64,000 nucleotides of DNA from Arthrobacter bambusae (GTDB taxonomy: Bacteria > Actinomycetota > Actinomycetes > Actinomycetales > Micrococcaceae), in contig NZ_JAHHZS010000016.1 in the NCBI RefSeq assembly GCF_022606295.1, positions 43,764 through 107,763 on the forward strand. The letters run 5' to 3'. A program made the position numbers and the translations under genes. Below, in pieces: positions 52,540-61,064 of this stretch; the first letter of the stretch is position 1; each line of letters begins with the position of its first letter. The notes beneath the pieces were generated by a model that was not told the origin of the DNA, ran no database searches, and worked only from the letters and a program-made list of their open reading frames with translations.

Positions 52540-53628
52540 TTATGCGCGAATTGTTCGGCCGTTGCGGCGGGCCGCAAACGTTGAGAGGGCGACTCCCAGG
52601 ATCAGGGCCATGCCGTAGAACACCTGCGTCACCCAGCCGGCCAGTCCCAAGAGCTGGAGCCCGGTGATGCCGGTTGCGAGGAAGTATGTCGCGACCGCCG
52701 TTCCTAAGATGTTGAAACGACCGGGCGTGAAACTGGTGGATCCGAGCATCGCGGCCGCGAACGGTGCGAGCGCGTAGCTGGTACCAACGTTTGGGTCGGC
52801 CGAGCCGAGCACTCCGGTAAGCAGAACTGCGGCCACCGCGCCAAGAAGGCTGGATACGATAAGGGACCCGGCTCGGATCGCGTCCACTCGAACTCCGGAC
52901 AGGCGAGCTACCTCTCGTCCGGCACCTGTGAAGTACAGGCTGCGGCCGATGGGCGTGTGCTGGAAGACGTACCACGCCACCACAACCACACCCAGGGCGT
53001 AGAAGAAGACGAGCTGGATCCCGCCCACAGTGCTTCGGGCGGCATCGACCAGGTCCACAGAGATGCCGGTGACGGTGAGGTTATTGAGCCCCAAAGCGAA
53101 GCCGATGAGCACCGAGGTCATCGCGAGCGTCACAATGAGTGAACTGATCCCGATACGGACGACGAAAAAGGCGTTCACGCATCCGACTACCAACCCAATT
53201 GCCAGCGCCACGAGCACTGTCGGCATCAGCGGCCACCTTTGGATGACGTTTAGATACCCCATCGTGACCACCGTGATCACAACTACACCGCTCGACGACA
53301 GATCGAACTCCCCGGCGGCCATGGGAATGGTCACTGCGATTGCCACGATAAGGACCGTGGCCTGCGAACTCAGAAGGTAACCCAAGTTCGAGCCTGAGAG
53401 GAAAACTCCGGGCAGGAGCACGCCAAAAGCCACGATCATCAGGGCCCAGGTGATAATCAGCCCGAAGCGCGAACCGATCAGAGCGATCCAATCGTGACGC
53501 CGCAACCTGGGCTCGGCCAGGGGTGCGTCAGTCGTGTTTGCGGGACGGGATGGTCCGTCCTTAACCAGGCCGCCGCGAGACGTCGCGGGGGAGGCCGCAG
53601 GGTCTTGTCCGATTCGCGTTTGCGCCAT
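52540..53628 (-). CDS. CUT2-type ABC transporter permease
   Basis: 362 residues, RbsC-like, with 8-10 membrane segments. Marks are AIAVTIPMAAGEFDLSSSGV (the family G-x-x-DLS motif), NAFFVVRIGISSLIVTLAM, and YALAPFAAAMLGSTSFTPGR near the C-terminus. The N-terminal ~45 residues are disordered. ATG 53628 behind AGGAGTGAC is preferred; the frame continues upstream without support. It is the first gene of the operon and follows the AsnC gene on the same strand by 155 bases. Confidence 0.9.
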   Translation of the reverse strand: MAQTRIGQDPAASPATSRGGLVKDGPSRPANTTDAPLAEPRLRRHDWIALIGSRFGLIITWALMIVAFGVLLPGVFLSGSNLGYLLSSQATVLIVAIAVTIPMAAGEFDLSSSGVVVITVVTMGYLNVIQRWPLMPTVLVALAIGLVVGCVNAFFVVRIGISSLIVTLAMTSVLIGFALGLNNLTVTGISVDLVDAARSTVGGIQLVFFYALGVVVVAWYVFQHTPIGRSLYFTGAGREVARLSGVRVDAIRAGSLIVSSLLGAVAAVLLTGVLGSADPNVGTSYALAPFAAAMLGSTSFTPGRFNILGTAVATYFLATGITGLQLLGLAGWVTQVFYGMALILGVALSTFAARRNGRTIRA

Positions 53629-53783
53629 TTTGTCACTCCTATGGATCTCACTCAGTGCTTGCGCGTTGTCGCGCTTTAAGGAAAGTCTGAGGTCAACGAT
53701 CATAAGAGGCAGAAATTTGTTTGAATTCAGCAACAACACGGCCAAAATTGTAGGAAAACGATCCTCGCTCCGGGTGGTTGGGC

Positions 53784-54809
53784 TCAGTCCGTCCACGGTC
53801 GGAGCGGGACGACGCCCGCGGACCGACCATTTTCTCCGAGAAGCCTGCCCATTCGCTTGACGGACCGCAGATCGATAACCCGGTTAGACACAACTACAAA
53901 GGGAAACCGCTCAAGCAGGGTTGCCTCTACCGCCTCGATCTCTCCCAGCGAGTGGAGCCAACAGGTCGCCATGAGATTGTTGGGTCCTGTCGTTGCCGCC
54001 GCGACACGAACTTGAGAGGATCCAGCCAAGCTCCGACACACCTCCTGAAGCCTGTTCGCGGGAACCTTGCCCCAGATTGTTGCCGAGATGGGCCAGCCAA
54101 ACACTGGCGCGGCAAGATCGCACCTGACTCGCACCACCCCACTGTCAACAAGCCGGCCCACGCGACGCCGGGCGGTCGCCGGGGTCACGCCCGCCTGTGC
54201 CCCCAAATCCTGGAAGGCCATTCGGCCGTCCATCACCAACGCGTCCAGCAGAGAACGATCCACTGGATCTAGCTGCGGCATCTCCCGGCGGTCGAGCGGA
54301 TCCCGTGAAGTTACTGATGCGAGCCTGCCAACCTGACCGGCGTCCATCGCGCGGAGCCGCCAGCGGCTACCCTCTCCGTACAGTGTGGTTACAATCGATA
54401 CTTCGACACGGTCAACTCCGGGATAGCTCCCCAGCCGGCTCAATACACTCTCGTGAAGCGAGTAGAGGCTGCTTGAGAACACCGTCATGGAAAGATCGGG
54501 CGCGCCCCCCGTGATTTCCAAGGTCGCCACTGAAGGGTCGTTCTGCAGCCTTACGACCAATTTTTCCCGAAGCCGTGGACGGCACCACATCAAGACGAAC
54601 GCGGTCACGCCAACAGTGTGAAAAGCCGGACCGGGCGTAGCGCTCACCCAAGCGAGCCCGGCTTCGCGCAAGCGGTCCCACCGGCGAGCCAAAGTGATTG
54701 GCGCGACGTCCAGCGCCTGGGAGATCAGAGCCCATGGCGCGCGCGGCGCGCGCTGCAGTGCCTCCAACAACGCCAAGTCAAGCTCGTCCGGAGCGATGGA
54801 TTCGTGCAC
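53784..54809 (-). CDS. Double Lrp/AsnC family regulator (two HTH and two RAM-like units)
   Basis: 341 residues, about twice the usual AsnC length. The first unit has APDELDLALLEALQRAPRAPWALI, then DVAPITLARRWDRLREAGLAWV; the second has LDPVDRSLLDALVMDGRMAFQDLG, then GVTPATARRRVGRLVDSGVV. Each is followed by a RAM-like part (VATLEITGGAPDLSMTVFSS and VAAATTGPNNLMATCWLHS). It lies upstream of the ABC-amidohydrolase operon and probably controls it in response to an amino acid or conjugate. Confidence 0.87.
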   Translation of the reverse strand: MHESIAPDELDLALLEALQRAPRAPWALISQALDVAPITLARRWDRLREAGLAWVSATPGPAFHTVGVTAFVLMWCRPRLREKLVVRLQNDPSVATLEITGGAPDLSMTVFSSSLYSLHESVLSRLGSYPGVDRVEVSIVTTLYGEGSRWRLRAMDAGQVGRLASVTSRDPLDRREMPQLDPVDRSLLDALVMDGRMAFQDLGAQAGVTPATARRRVGRLVDSGVVRVRCDLAAPVFGWPISATIWGKVPANRLQEVCRSLAGSSQVRVAAATTGPNNLMATCWLHSLGEIEAVEATLLERFPFVVVSNRVIDLRSVKRMGRLLGENGRSAGVVPLRPWTD

Positions 54810-54950
54810 AATTCCTCGACTATTTGAAGGTTGCTTCCCTGATGAGGCGGGACGAGACGACCCCGCGTGGCGTTGGCCGCGAGACCTGTGCGCGAACTTA
54901 ACAGTCGACTCGGCGGTATGTCAACGTCCGTGTTGCCTCGCTGGATCGCA

Positions 54951-55835
54951 CTAGGGCGCCACCAGGTCGATGCTGCCGTGGATGAGTTCGTGCGCGTGCG
55001 CTGCCGCGAGGGGCGCGGCAAGGCGATGAACCGCCTGGAACGTCTCGCGAACCGCCGGACCGCGCCAGTCCTTCGGGAGGTATTCCGACGGCAGGTTCGG
55101 GTCCCGGTACGGGAAGCGGCGCCACAGCGTCAGCATGGGGATGTAGTAGCGGAAAGCATCCCGGCGCAGCTGGGCCGTCGAGTTGGCCAGGGCGGCCTCG
55201 GGATCATCTCCTACCAGTGCGGCCCAAAGATCTCCAGCCCCTTCGTAGAGATCCAGGAACTCGGCGAATTGCTCGTCGATGGCCTTTAGATCCCACCATT
55301 CGGCCACCTTCGGACGCATGGGGCCTTCAAACAGGTAGTCGCCCCGGAAGAAGTCCACAAACTGGATGAGACCGCGCGAGGCAAGCCGCTCCCGGGCCTG
55401 ATCAAGGACTTGGGCCGGCGCGATCCACACCCCTGAGGCCACGGATCCAAAACCGAGCCCGGACAGCTCGGAGCGTAGTTGGTGCCGGCGGTTCCGCATA
55501 GATTCAGGGACGGAAAACACCGCGAGGACCCAGGATTCCAACTGGGCGGATCGATCGGCGGCGAAGATCCTCCGGTCGCCCTCGCGGAAGACGTCCAGAA
55601 CGGTGTCAGAGAGCTCGTACTTGGCGACCCCGTCCTGGCGGACGCTTTTGAGGACACCTTTGGCCTTCAGCCGCGAGACCGAGGAACGGACTCCCGGCGC
55701 GTCGTAGCCGAGGTCGCCCAGCATCGAAATCAGGACGGAAACAGGGAGGGCATCGCCCGAACTCCGGCCGTAGAGCCCATAGATGGTGACGATCAGCTGC
55801 TGGTGACGTACCGGCGGAGCGGGCATGTCCGTCAT
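54951..55835 (-). CDS. PaaX family transcriptional regulator
   Basis: 294 residues. The N-terminal winged helix is LIVTIYGLYGRSSGDALPVS, then LGYDAPGVRSSVSRLKAKGV, and the middle PaaX domain is WVLAVFSVPESMRNRRHQLR, LGFGSVASGVWIAPAQ. The C-terminal domain has PMLTLWRRFPYRDPNLPSEYLP and GPAVRETFQAVHR. PaaX proteins repress aromatic catabolic genes and are released by aryl-CoA esters. It lies 3 bases after the hotdog thioesterase gene. An aryl-CoA from the 38993-45355 operon is an attractive effector. Confidence 0.9.
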   Translation of the reverse strand: MTDMPAPPVRHQQLIVTIYGLYGRSSGDALPVSVLISMLGDLGYDAPGVRSSVSRLKAKGVLKSVRQDGVAKYELSDTVLDVFREGDRRIFAADRSAQLESWVLAVFSVPESMRNRRHQLRSELSGLGFGSVASGVWIAPAQVLDQARERLASRGLIQFVDFFRGDYLFEGPMRPKVAEWWDLKAIDEQFAEFLDLYEGAGDLWAALVGDDPEAALANSTAQLRRDAFRYYIPMLTLWRRFPYRDPNLPSEYLPKDWRGPAVRETFQAVHRLAAPLAAAHAHELIHGSIDLVAP

Positions 55836-55838
55836 GGT

Positions 55839-56285
55839 TCAGAACCCCGGACTGTTCGGGACCGCTACGCCAGCAGCCTGCCGGATCCGTTCCGGCCACG
55901 GCTGGGCTGAGGCTGAGCCCGCTGGCACGTGTGCTGTGGTCAATGTCCCATGTGCAGCCAGGCCGCCCGGCGAGTTTGGATGTGCGTGGCCGTAGACCTC
56001 GAACGCAAGGGTCATGGACGTACGGCCGACTTTTTGGATCTTCACGGTTGCTGTCACCCGTTGGCCAAACCACAGCTTGGCCGTGTAATTGACTACTTGC
56101 TGCACTCGCGGAGCACTCGGGAAGTACTCCGGAAGCGCCAGATTGCGGAAGAGCTCTGCTTCGGCAGCCTCGACCCAACGCATGATCGCCGAATTGTGTT
56201 GATGGCCCGACGCATCGGTGTCCACCCACTCCACAGTTCTGTCGATGCTTGCCTGCATCACTGCCGGCGCTTCGGTGCCATCCAC
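55839..56285 (-). CDS. Hotdog-fold acyl-CoA thioesterase (4HBT type)
   Basis: 148 residues. VEWVDTDASGHQHNSAIMRWVEAAEAEL is the 4-hydroxybenzoyl-CoA thioesterase motif with catalytic aspartate and the GHxHN box; FGQRVTATVKIQKVGRTSM fits the third and fourth strands. It would cleave an aryl- or acyl-CoA. The GTG at 56285 has AAGGGGG before it; ATG 56258 would instead use TGATG coupling to the small frame upstream. It forms an operon with PaaX. Confidence 0.85.
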   Translation of the reverse strand: MDGTEAPAVMQASIDRTVEWVDTDASGHQHNSAIMRWVEAAEAELFRNLALPEYFPSAPRVQQVVNYTAKLWFGQRVTATVKIQKVGRTSMTLAFEVYGHAHPNSPGGLAAHGTLTTAHVPAGSASAQPWPERIRQAAGVAVPNSPGF

Positions 56286-56413
56286 GGTTCCCCCTTCGGC
56301 GACGCTGTATTGCTCAGGCCGCCTTCAATTGTATACATCAAGTGACGGCCGTTCGGAACCCGATATGCCGAAGCGGGGGTGGCCCGGGCGGAACCAATCA
56401 CGGAAGCAGCCAT
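56258..56413 (-). CDS. Small 51-residue protein upstream of the hotdog thioesterase
   Basis: A frame with ATG behind a strong AGGAGG site. Its TGA overlaps an internal ATG of the thioesterase gene (TGATG). The peptide (MAASVIGSARATPASAYRVP, then NGRHLMYTIEGGLSNTASP) has no recognised domain. It could be a regulatory leader, a real small protein or the broken start of a longer enzyme. It lies downstream of a 13-base inverted repeat likely to be an operator, so it is the first frame of the transcript. Confidence 0.45.
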   Translation of the reverse strand: MAASVIGSARATPASAYRVPNGRHLMYTIEGGLSNTASPKGEPWMAPKRRQ

Positions 56414-56445
56414 ATAGCCTCCTGAAACGGTGAGTTAGTCGCTCC

Positions 56446-56477
56446 CTATTCACATTTGTGGCATCAAAAGTGAATAG
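56446..56477. promoter_or_regulatory. Inverted repeat upstream of the PaaX operon
   Basis: CTATTCACATTTG (56446-56458) and CAAAAGTGAATAG (56465-56477) pair at 12 of 13 positions around TGGCAT. The site is AT-rich against its surroundings, lies 33 bases upstream of the small frame and 33 bases downstream of the helicase stop. It has no T tract. A PaaX operator is the most natural reading. Confidence 0.6.
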
Positions 56478-56510
56478 CGGCGGTCCTGGTCGTTCCTCAG
56501 GCGCGCATCC

Positions 56511-59500
56511 TTACTCTGCGAACAAGCCCGCCAGGTCCTCCGCCGTGAGCGCGCCACCGGACAGGGCGTCGCCTTCCATGACGTCCGCGAAAAGCTGGGA
56601 CTTCCTGGTCTTGAGCGCCATGACCTTTTCCTCGATCGTGTCCTTGGCCACCAGGCGGTAGACCATGACGTTCCTGGCCTGCCCGATCCTGTGGGTGCGG
56701 TCCACGGCCTGCGCTTCGGAGGCCGGGTTCCACCAAGGGTCCAGCAGGAACACGTAGTCGGCTTCGGTCAGGTTCAGGCCGAAGCCGCCGGCCTTCAAGG
56801 AAATGAGGAACACGGGCGCTGCGCCGTTCTTGAATTCGCTCACGACGTCGGCCCGGTTCCTGGTGCTGCCGTCGAGGTAGCAATATTCAATGTCCTCCGC
56901 CTCGAGCCGCTCCCGGACCTTGCCCAGGAACCCCGTGAACTGGCTGAAGATGAGCGCCCGGTGCCCCTCGGCAACGATGTCCTCCAGCTGTTCGAACAGC
57001 ACATCCAGCTTGGACGAGCGCACCGCGGACAAGGACTCGTCTACGAGGGAGACGTCCAGGCTCAGCTGCCGCAGCAGGGTGAGCGACTGGAAAATGGTGA
57101 AGCGGTTCTTATTGACGTCGTCGATGAGCCCCAGGATTTTCTGCCGCTCACGCTGCAGGTGCGTCTGGTACACCTTCTGGTGCCGCGGGTTCAGCACCAC
57201 TTCGAGCACCTGCTCCTGCTTGGGCGGCAGGTCCTTGATCACTTGCTCTTTGGTGCGGCGCATCATGAGGGGACGTACCCGACGTCGGAGCTTGGCGAGC
57301 TGGGCCTTGTCGCCGTTCTTCTCGACCGGTTTTTGGTAGTACTCGGCGAAGCGGCGCGGGCTGGAGAACAGCCCGGGTGCGACAATCGAGGTCAGCGCCC
57401 AGAACTCCATGAGGTTGTTCTCAAGCGGCGTTCCCGTGATGGCCAGCTTGAAGGACGCCGGGAGTTTGCGGGCGCACTGGTAGGCCTTGGACTGGTGGTT
57501 CTTGACGAACTGGGCTTCGTCGAGCATGAGCCCGGCCCATTCCTTGGCTGCGTAGGCCTCGTAGTCGATCCGGAAAAGGGCATAGGAGGTGATGACAACG
57601 TCGGTTCCGGCCATGGCTTCCTGCGGATCCGCGCCGGACTTGGCGAAAGTCTCTCCGATGGTCTTCACGCTCAAACCGGGCGCGAAGCGTTGAACCTCTG
57701 CAGCCCAGTTGCCCACGACGCTGGTGGGAGCCACCACCAGGAAAGGAGCGGAGCCACTCGCACCGGCCGGGCCATCGGCGTCGGATTCAGCTCGCTCCTT
57801 CGCCGCGCACATCAGGGCAATCGCCTGCACTGTCTTGCCGAGGCCCATGTCGTCGGCCAGCACACCGCCGAGGCTGTGCCGGTACAGGAAACTCAGCCAG
57901 TTGAAGCCCTCCAGCTGGTATGGACGCAGCTCCGCATCGAGCGAGCCCGGCAGCGGCAGTCCGGTCACGCCGTCGTCGAGCAGGCCGCCCACGGCCTCGC
58001 GCCAAGCAGCCGCCTGCTCATCGACAATTCCCAATTGCGCAAGCTCATCCCAGAGTCCGGCCTGGAAGCGGCTGATCTGGAGGGTGCCGTGCCGGTCCGG
58101 GTTGTCCTGCAAGGACCTGGCTTCGTCGATCAGCGCGCGGAGCTGGTGCAGTTCGGGCAGGTCCAGCGAGAAGTAGGCGCCGCTCGGCAGCAACATCCGG
58201 CTCTGGCCAGCGGCGAGGGCGGAAAACACCGCGGCGAAGGACACCGGTTCGCCTTCGAGCGTGATGACGATGCCGAGATCGAACCAGTCGCGGCTGTCGG
58301 TGGCCTTCGTCGAGATGGAGACAACGGGAGCCTCGGTGGCCTCGCGGTAGTCGGCGATCTCACCCGAGGTGTCCACAACGACGTCGGGCAGCTCGCGGAG
58401 CCGGGGCAGCACCTCTTCGGTGAAGGCCAGGGTGTCGAGCCCGTCCAGAGCTACCGACGCCGCTAGCCGCGGAGCCCCCCATCCGCCGCTCGACGACTCG
58501 CCCAGCGCGCCAACCACGTCCCAAGGCCGGCCCAAGGTCTCCAGGATCCGGGCTTCCTCGGCGTCGTCGCGGTAGCCGTGGTCGTCCGGGTGCCGCCAGA
58601 GCGGCTGGGCCGTCACAAGCTTTCCGGCTTTGTAGTGCCACTCCCAGTGCAACCGCACGCGGTGGTCGGAGCCGTAGTTCGCCAACAGGGACAGCGTGGG
58701 CACTGCCAGGACCGGCAACTCCACGGAATGGTCCGCCGCCGTGACCCGGGTGGACTGCTTGAGCTTCGGATAGAACGCCGTGAGGAATCGCTCTTCGTCC
58801 TTCGCCGGGATCTGGAGCCGGGATGCGCCCATGACGAAATCGAGGAGTTCCTGCGACTCGCCGCCCTCCAAGGGGGCCAGCGTAATCAGGTTCTCCGGTG
58901 CCGACACCCCGGGCAAGTGGCCCTCGCCGGGACCAGTGAAGAACAAGCCATGCGCCGGACGCCCAAGCAATCCCAAGGTCGCGGGATCAAGAGTGTCCCC
59001 GCCCAAGGTCACCGACGGCGCGAGCTGCAGGCCGTCGTCGGGCCGGCTGAGGTCAAGCCCGACGACGGCGGGCTCCGCGGCAACGCGGACCGGCTCGCTC
59101 CCGCCGGAGTGGATGAGCGAAACCCCTATCTTCTCGGCTTCGGCCAGCAGGCTCCACAGGTTCTTGCCGGCGAATTCGTTGAGGAGCATCCACATGCTCG
59201 ACGTGAGCTGCCGGTAGTCCGCAGTCGAATGCGCGGCCAGGAAGTTCTGCATCCAGTCGATATGGGCTTCATTGAACTCGCGCTTGTAGCCAAGGTAGTT
59301 CAGGTTGGTCCAGGAAACGCCGCCCCGGATCCACTTGCCCTTGGCTCCCATCATCACCGGACGGGCCTTGAGCTGGCGCACGCGGCGGAGCGGGTCGCGC
59401 CGGCCTGTGTAGGAGAAGTGCGGGGCCGGCTCTTCCACTTCGAAGGCAAGGGCCAAGGGGAGGCCCTGGCCTTGCGGGGTGGTCCCTGGAGTGGCGATGA

Positions 59501-59903
59501 GCTTGCTCAGTGCCTGCTCCCAGGCCGGCCGCTGAACGATTGCTCCGGGCTGGGCCGTCTGCCCGAACGCGGGCGCGCTGAGCAGCTGTGCCCGCACGGC
59601 GGGATGGTCTTCGGCCGCGAAAAGAAGGGCGGCCACGTGTTTGCAGTCCTTCCGGACGGGGCAGCTGCACACGCCCACGGTGCAGCTCCAGCCGCCGGGC
59701 TTGCGGACCAGCTTGGCCGACGTTGAATACGGCGACGGGCCGCTGCCCCTGACCTTGCCCATCATCAGGCCGGTGGCGGAGTCGAAGGTGATGCCGCTGA
59801 CCCGGCTTCCCATGGCATAGGCGAGGCCGGCCGCGAGGGAGCGGTCGTTAATGGCGGGTGTCTGAATCGCCAGTTCCCAGGAATCGTCTGAGTGGGAAGG
59901 CAT
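56511..59903 (-). CDS. SWIM zinc finger-SNF2 family helicase
   Basis: 1130 residues. The SWIM zinc finger (CxC at 79/81, CxH at 87/89) is at the N-terminus, followed by a long bacterial SNF2-associated region. The ATPase core has GVLADDMGLGKTVQAIALM (Walker A), LMLDEAQFVKNHQSKAYQ (DEAQ box), LAITGTPLENNLMEFWALTS, and the C-terminal lobe FSQFTGFLGKVRERLE, DPWWNPASEAQAVDRTHRIG. It is an ATP-dependent DNA translocase; the cellular role of this bacterial group is poorly known, with links to DNA repair and defence. ATG 59903 fits. It is divergent from the acidic protein gene. Confidence 0.93.
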   Translation of the reverse strand: MPSHSDDSWELAIQTPAINDRSLAAGLAYAMGSRVSGITFDSATGLMMGKVRGSGPSPYSTSAKLVRKPGGWSCTVGVCSCPVRKDCKHVAALLFAAEDHPAVRAQLLSAPAFGQTAQPGAIVQRPAWEQALSKLIATPGTTPQGQGLPLALAFEVEEPAPHFSYTGRRDPLRRVRQLKARPVMMGAKGKWIRGGVSWTNLNYLGYKREFNEAHIDWMQNFLAAHSTADYRQLTSSMWMLLNEFAGKNLWSLLAEAEKIGVSLIHSGGSEPVRVAAEPAVVGLDLSRPDDGLQLAPSVTLGGDTLDPATLGLLGRPAHGLFFTGPGEGHLPGVSAPENLITLAPLEGGESQELLDFVMGASRLQIPAKDEERFLTAFYPKLKQSTRVTAADHSVELPVLAVPTLSLLANYGSDHRVRLHWEWHYKAGKLVTAQPLWRHPDDHGYRDDAEEARILETLGRPWDVVGALGESSSGGWGAPRLAASVALDGLDTLAFTEEVLPRLRELPDVVVDTSGEIADYREATEAPVVSISTKATDSRDWFDLGIVITLEGEPVSFAAVFSALAAGQSRMLLPSGAYFSLDLPELHQLRALIDEARSLQDNPDRHGTLQISRFQAGLWDELAQLGIVDEQAAAWREAVGGLLDDGVTGLPLPGSLDAELRPYQLEGFNWLSFLYRHSLGGVLADDMGLGKTVQAIALMCAAKERAESDADGPAGASGSAPFLVVAPTSVVGNWAAEVQRFAPGLSVKTIGETFAKSGADPQEAMAGTDVVITSYALFRIDYEAYAAKEWAGLMLDEAQFVKNHQSKAYQCARKLPASFKLAITGTPLENNLMEFWALTSIVAPGLFSSPRRFAEYYQKPVEKNGDKAQLAKLRRRVRPLMMRRTKEQVIKDLPPKQEQVLEVVLNPRHQKVYQTHLQRERQKILGLIDDVNKNRFTIFQSLTLLRQLSLDVSLVDESLSAVRSSKLDVLFEQLEDIVAEGHRALIFSQFTGFLGKVRERLEAEDIEYCYLDGSTRNRADVVSEFKNGAAPVFLISLKAGGFGLNLTEADYVFLLDPWWNPASEAQAVDRTHRIGQARNVMVYRLVAKDTIEEKVMALKTRKSQLFADVMEGDALSGGALTAEDLAGLFAE

Positions 59904-60070
59904 TCGTTAAGGCTACTTTCGGCAGGAGGCTATCTATGAATCCTAGGGCCCACTGAGCGGCCCTGAAACTTTGCCGGACGTTCACCTCTGCCTAGCTTGC
60001 CCGACAACCGCCCCCGCGTACGTTGAAAGGGTCCGGAGCAGCACAAGCTTCCCAGCAGTGAGGAAATCCC

Positions 60071-60919
60071 ATGACCAGCAATGAGAACCCCGTCGTTCTG
60101 ACGAAGGACAGCATCGAGGCCGACAGTGCCGACGTTGTGGACGCGAACGTCACCGTGGTCAACGAGATGTACGAGGAGCTCCTCAACCATGAGGAAATCG
60201 CTACCAATGCCCTGCGCAGCTACTTTGTGGACTACTACCTGACACAGGCACTCGCGGGCGGTTTCGCCCAGTACGTGTTCACGGTTCCGGAACGCGAAGA
60301 GGTGGATGCGTTTGTCCGCGAAGGCCTCGAAGGAATGGGCGCCAAAGGCCACCTTGAGCTGTTCAACCGCACCGCCGCGGCTTTTGACGCGCTGTCCGAG
60401 GATGATGCCGAGGCCTACCTGGACGGCGACCTTGACGAGTCCGAAGTGGCACCGGAAGCCGTTGCCGAACTCGAGGCCCTCGACGGCGAATTCGAATCCC
60501 TCCTCGAGACCGAAGACATCATCGAACTCAACGCAGCGTGGCTCCGCAGCCAGGACGGCGTGCTCTACCTGGACGAGGAGCAGCTGAAGGCCCACATCGC
60601 CGAGCGCGTAGCCCTCATCCCGAACCTCGAAGAGCGTCAGGCCGAGGCGGCCGAAGCTGAACTTGAGAACGCCCCTGAATTCGAGCTCATCATCCGTGAA
60701 CTGTGCGACGTTGCCGGCTACCAGCTGGAGAAGATCACCATGGGCGATCCCAACTACGAGCATGACGGCGAGACCATCCTCGCCTGGCACTTCGCCACGG
60801 ACCAGGGCAACTACATCATGATCGAAGAGGACGACGAAGCCTTCATGATCCACCCGGAGACGAAGGAAATCATCGCTGCGGTGGAGTTCGAGGACGCTGA
60901 CGAGTTCGAAGACGCCTAA
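60071..60919 (+). CDS. Highly acidic DUF4375-like protein
   Basis: 282 residues, strongly acidic throughout. Near residues 40-75, ATNALRSYFVDYYLTQALAG with GFAQYVF recalls the NGGFxQYFxN motif of DUF4375, the family of the DNA-mimic protein DMP19. Later GNYIMIEEDDEAFMIHPETK resembles a small barrel. The role is unknown; a DNA-mimic or inhibitor role is possible because of the charge. It has a good AGTGAGGAA site before ATG 60071. It ends in a palindromic repeat region. Confidence 0.7.
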   Translation: MTSNENPVVLTKDSIEADSADVVDANVTVVNEMYEELLNHEEIATNALRSYFVDYYLTQALAGGFAQYVFTVPEREEVDAFVREGLEGMGAKGHLELFNRTAAAFDALSEDDAEAYLDGDLDESEVAPEAVAELEALDGEFESLLETEDIIELNAAWLRSQDGVLYLDEEQLKAHIAERVALIPNLEERQAEAAEAELENAPEFELIIRELCDVAGYQLEKITMGDPNYEHDGETILAWHFATDQGNYIMIEEDDEAFMIHPETKEIIAAVEFEDADEFEDA

Positions 60920-60920
60920 A

Positions 60921-61063
60921 CGCCCGCTCACCTTTGGGGCTTCTGAGGCCGACGCCCGCTCACCTTTGGGGCCTTTTGGACAAACGCTCGCTCAGATCTG
61001 CCGGCCGGTCCGGACAGATCTGAGCGAGCGTTTGCCTTTTGGGGTGCAAAGGTGAGCGAGGGT
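60921..61063. repeat. Nested direct and inverted repeats between convergent genes
   Basis: A 20-base direct repeat CGCCCGCTCACCTTTGGGGC occurs at 60921-60940 and 60953-60972. Inside lies a perfect 19-base inverted repeat, AAACGCTCGCTCAGATCTG (60982-61000) with its complement at 61015-61033. An outer arm CAAAGGTGAGCG (61048-61059) pairs with CGCTCACCTTTG of the direct repeats. It fills the whole gap between the acidic protein and the convergent lipoprotein. No transposase is present. Confidence 0.9.
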
Positions 61064-61064
61064 T

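Noticed and set aside
60921..61063. Possible CRISPR-like direct repeats.
   Set aside because: There are only two copies of a 20-base repeat with a 12-base spacer plus nested palindromes, and no cas genes, so it is not an array.
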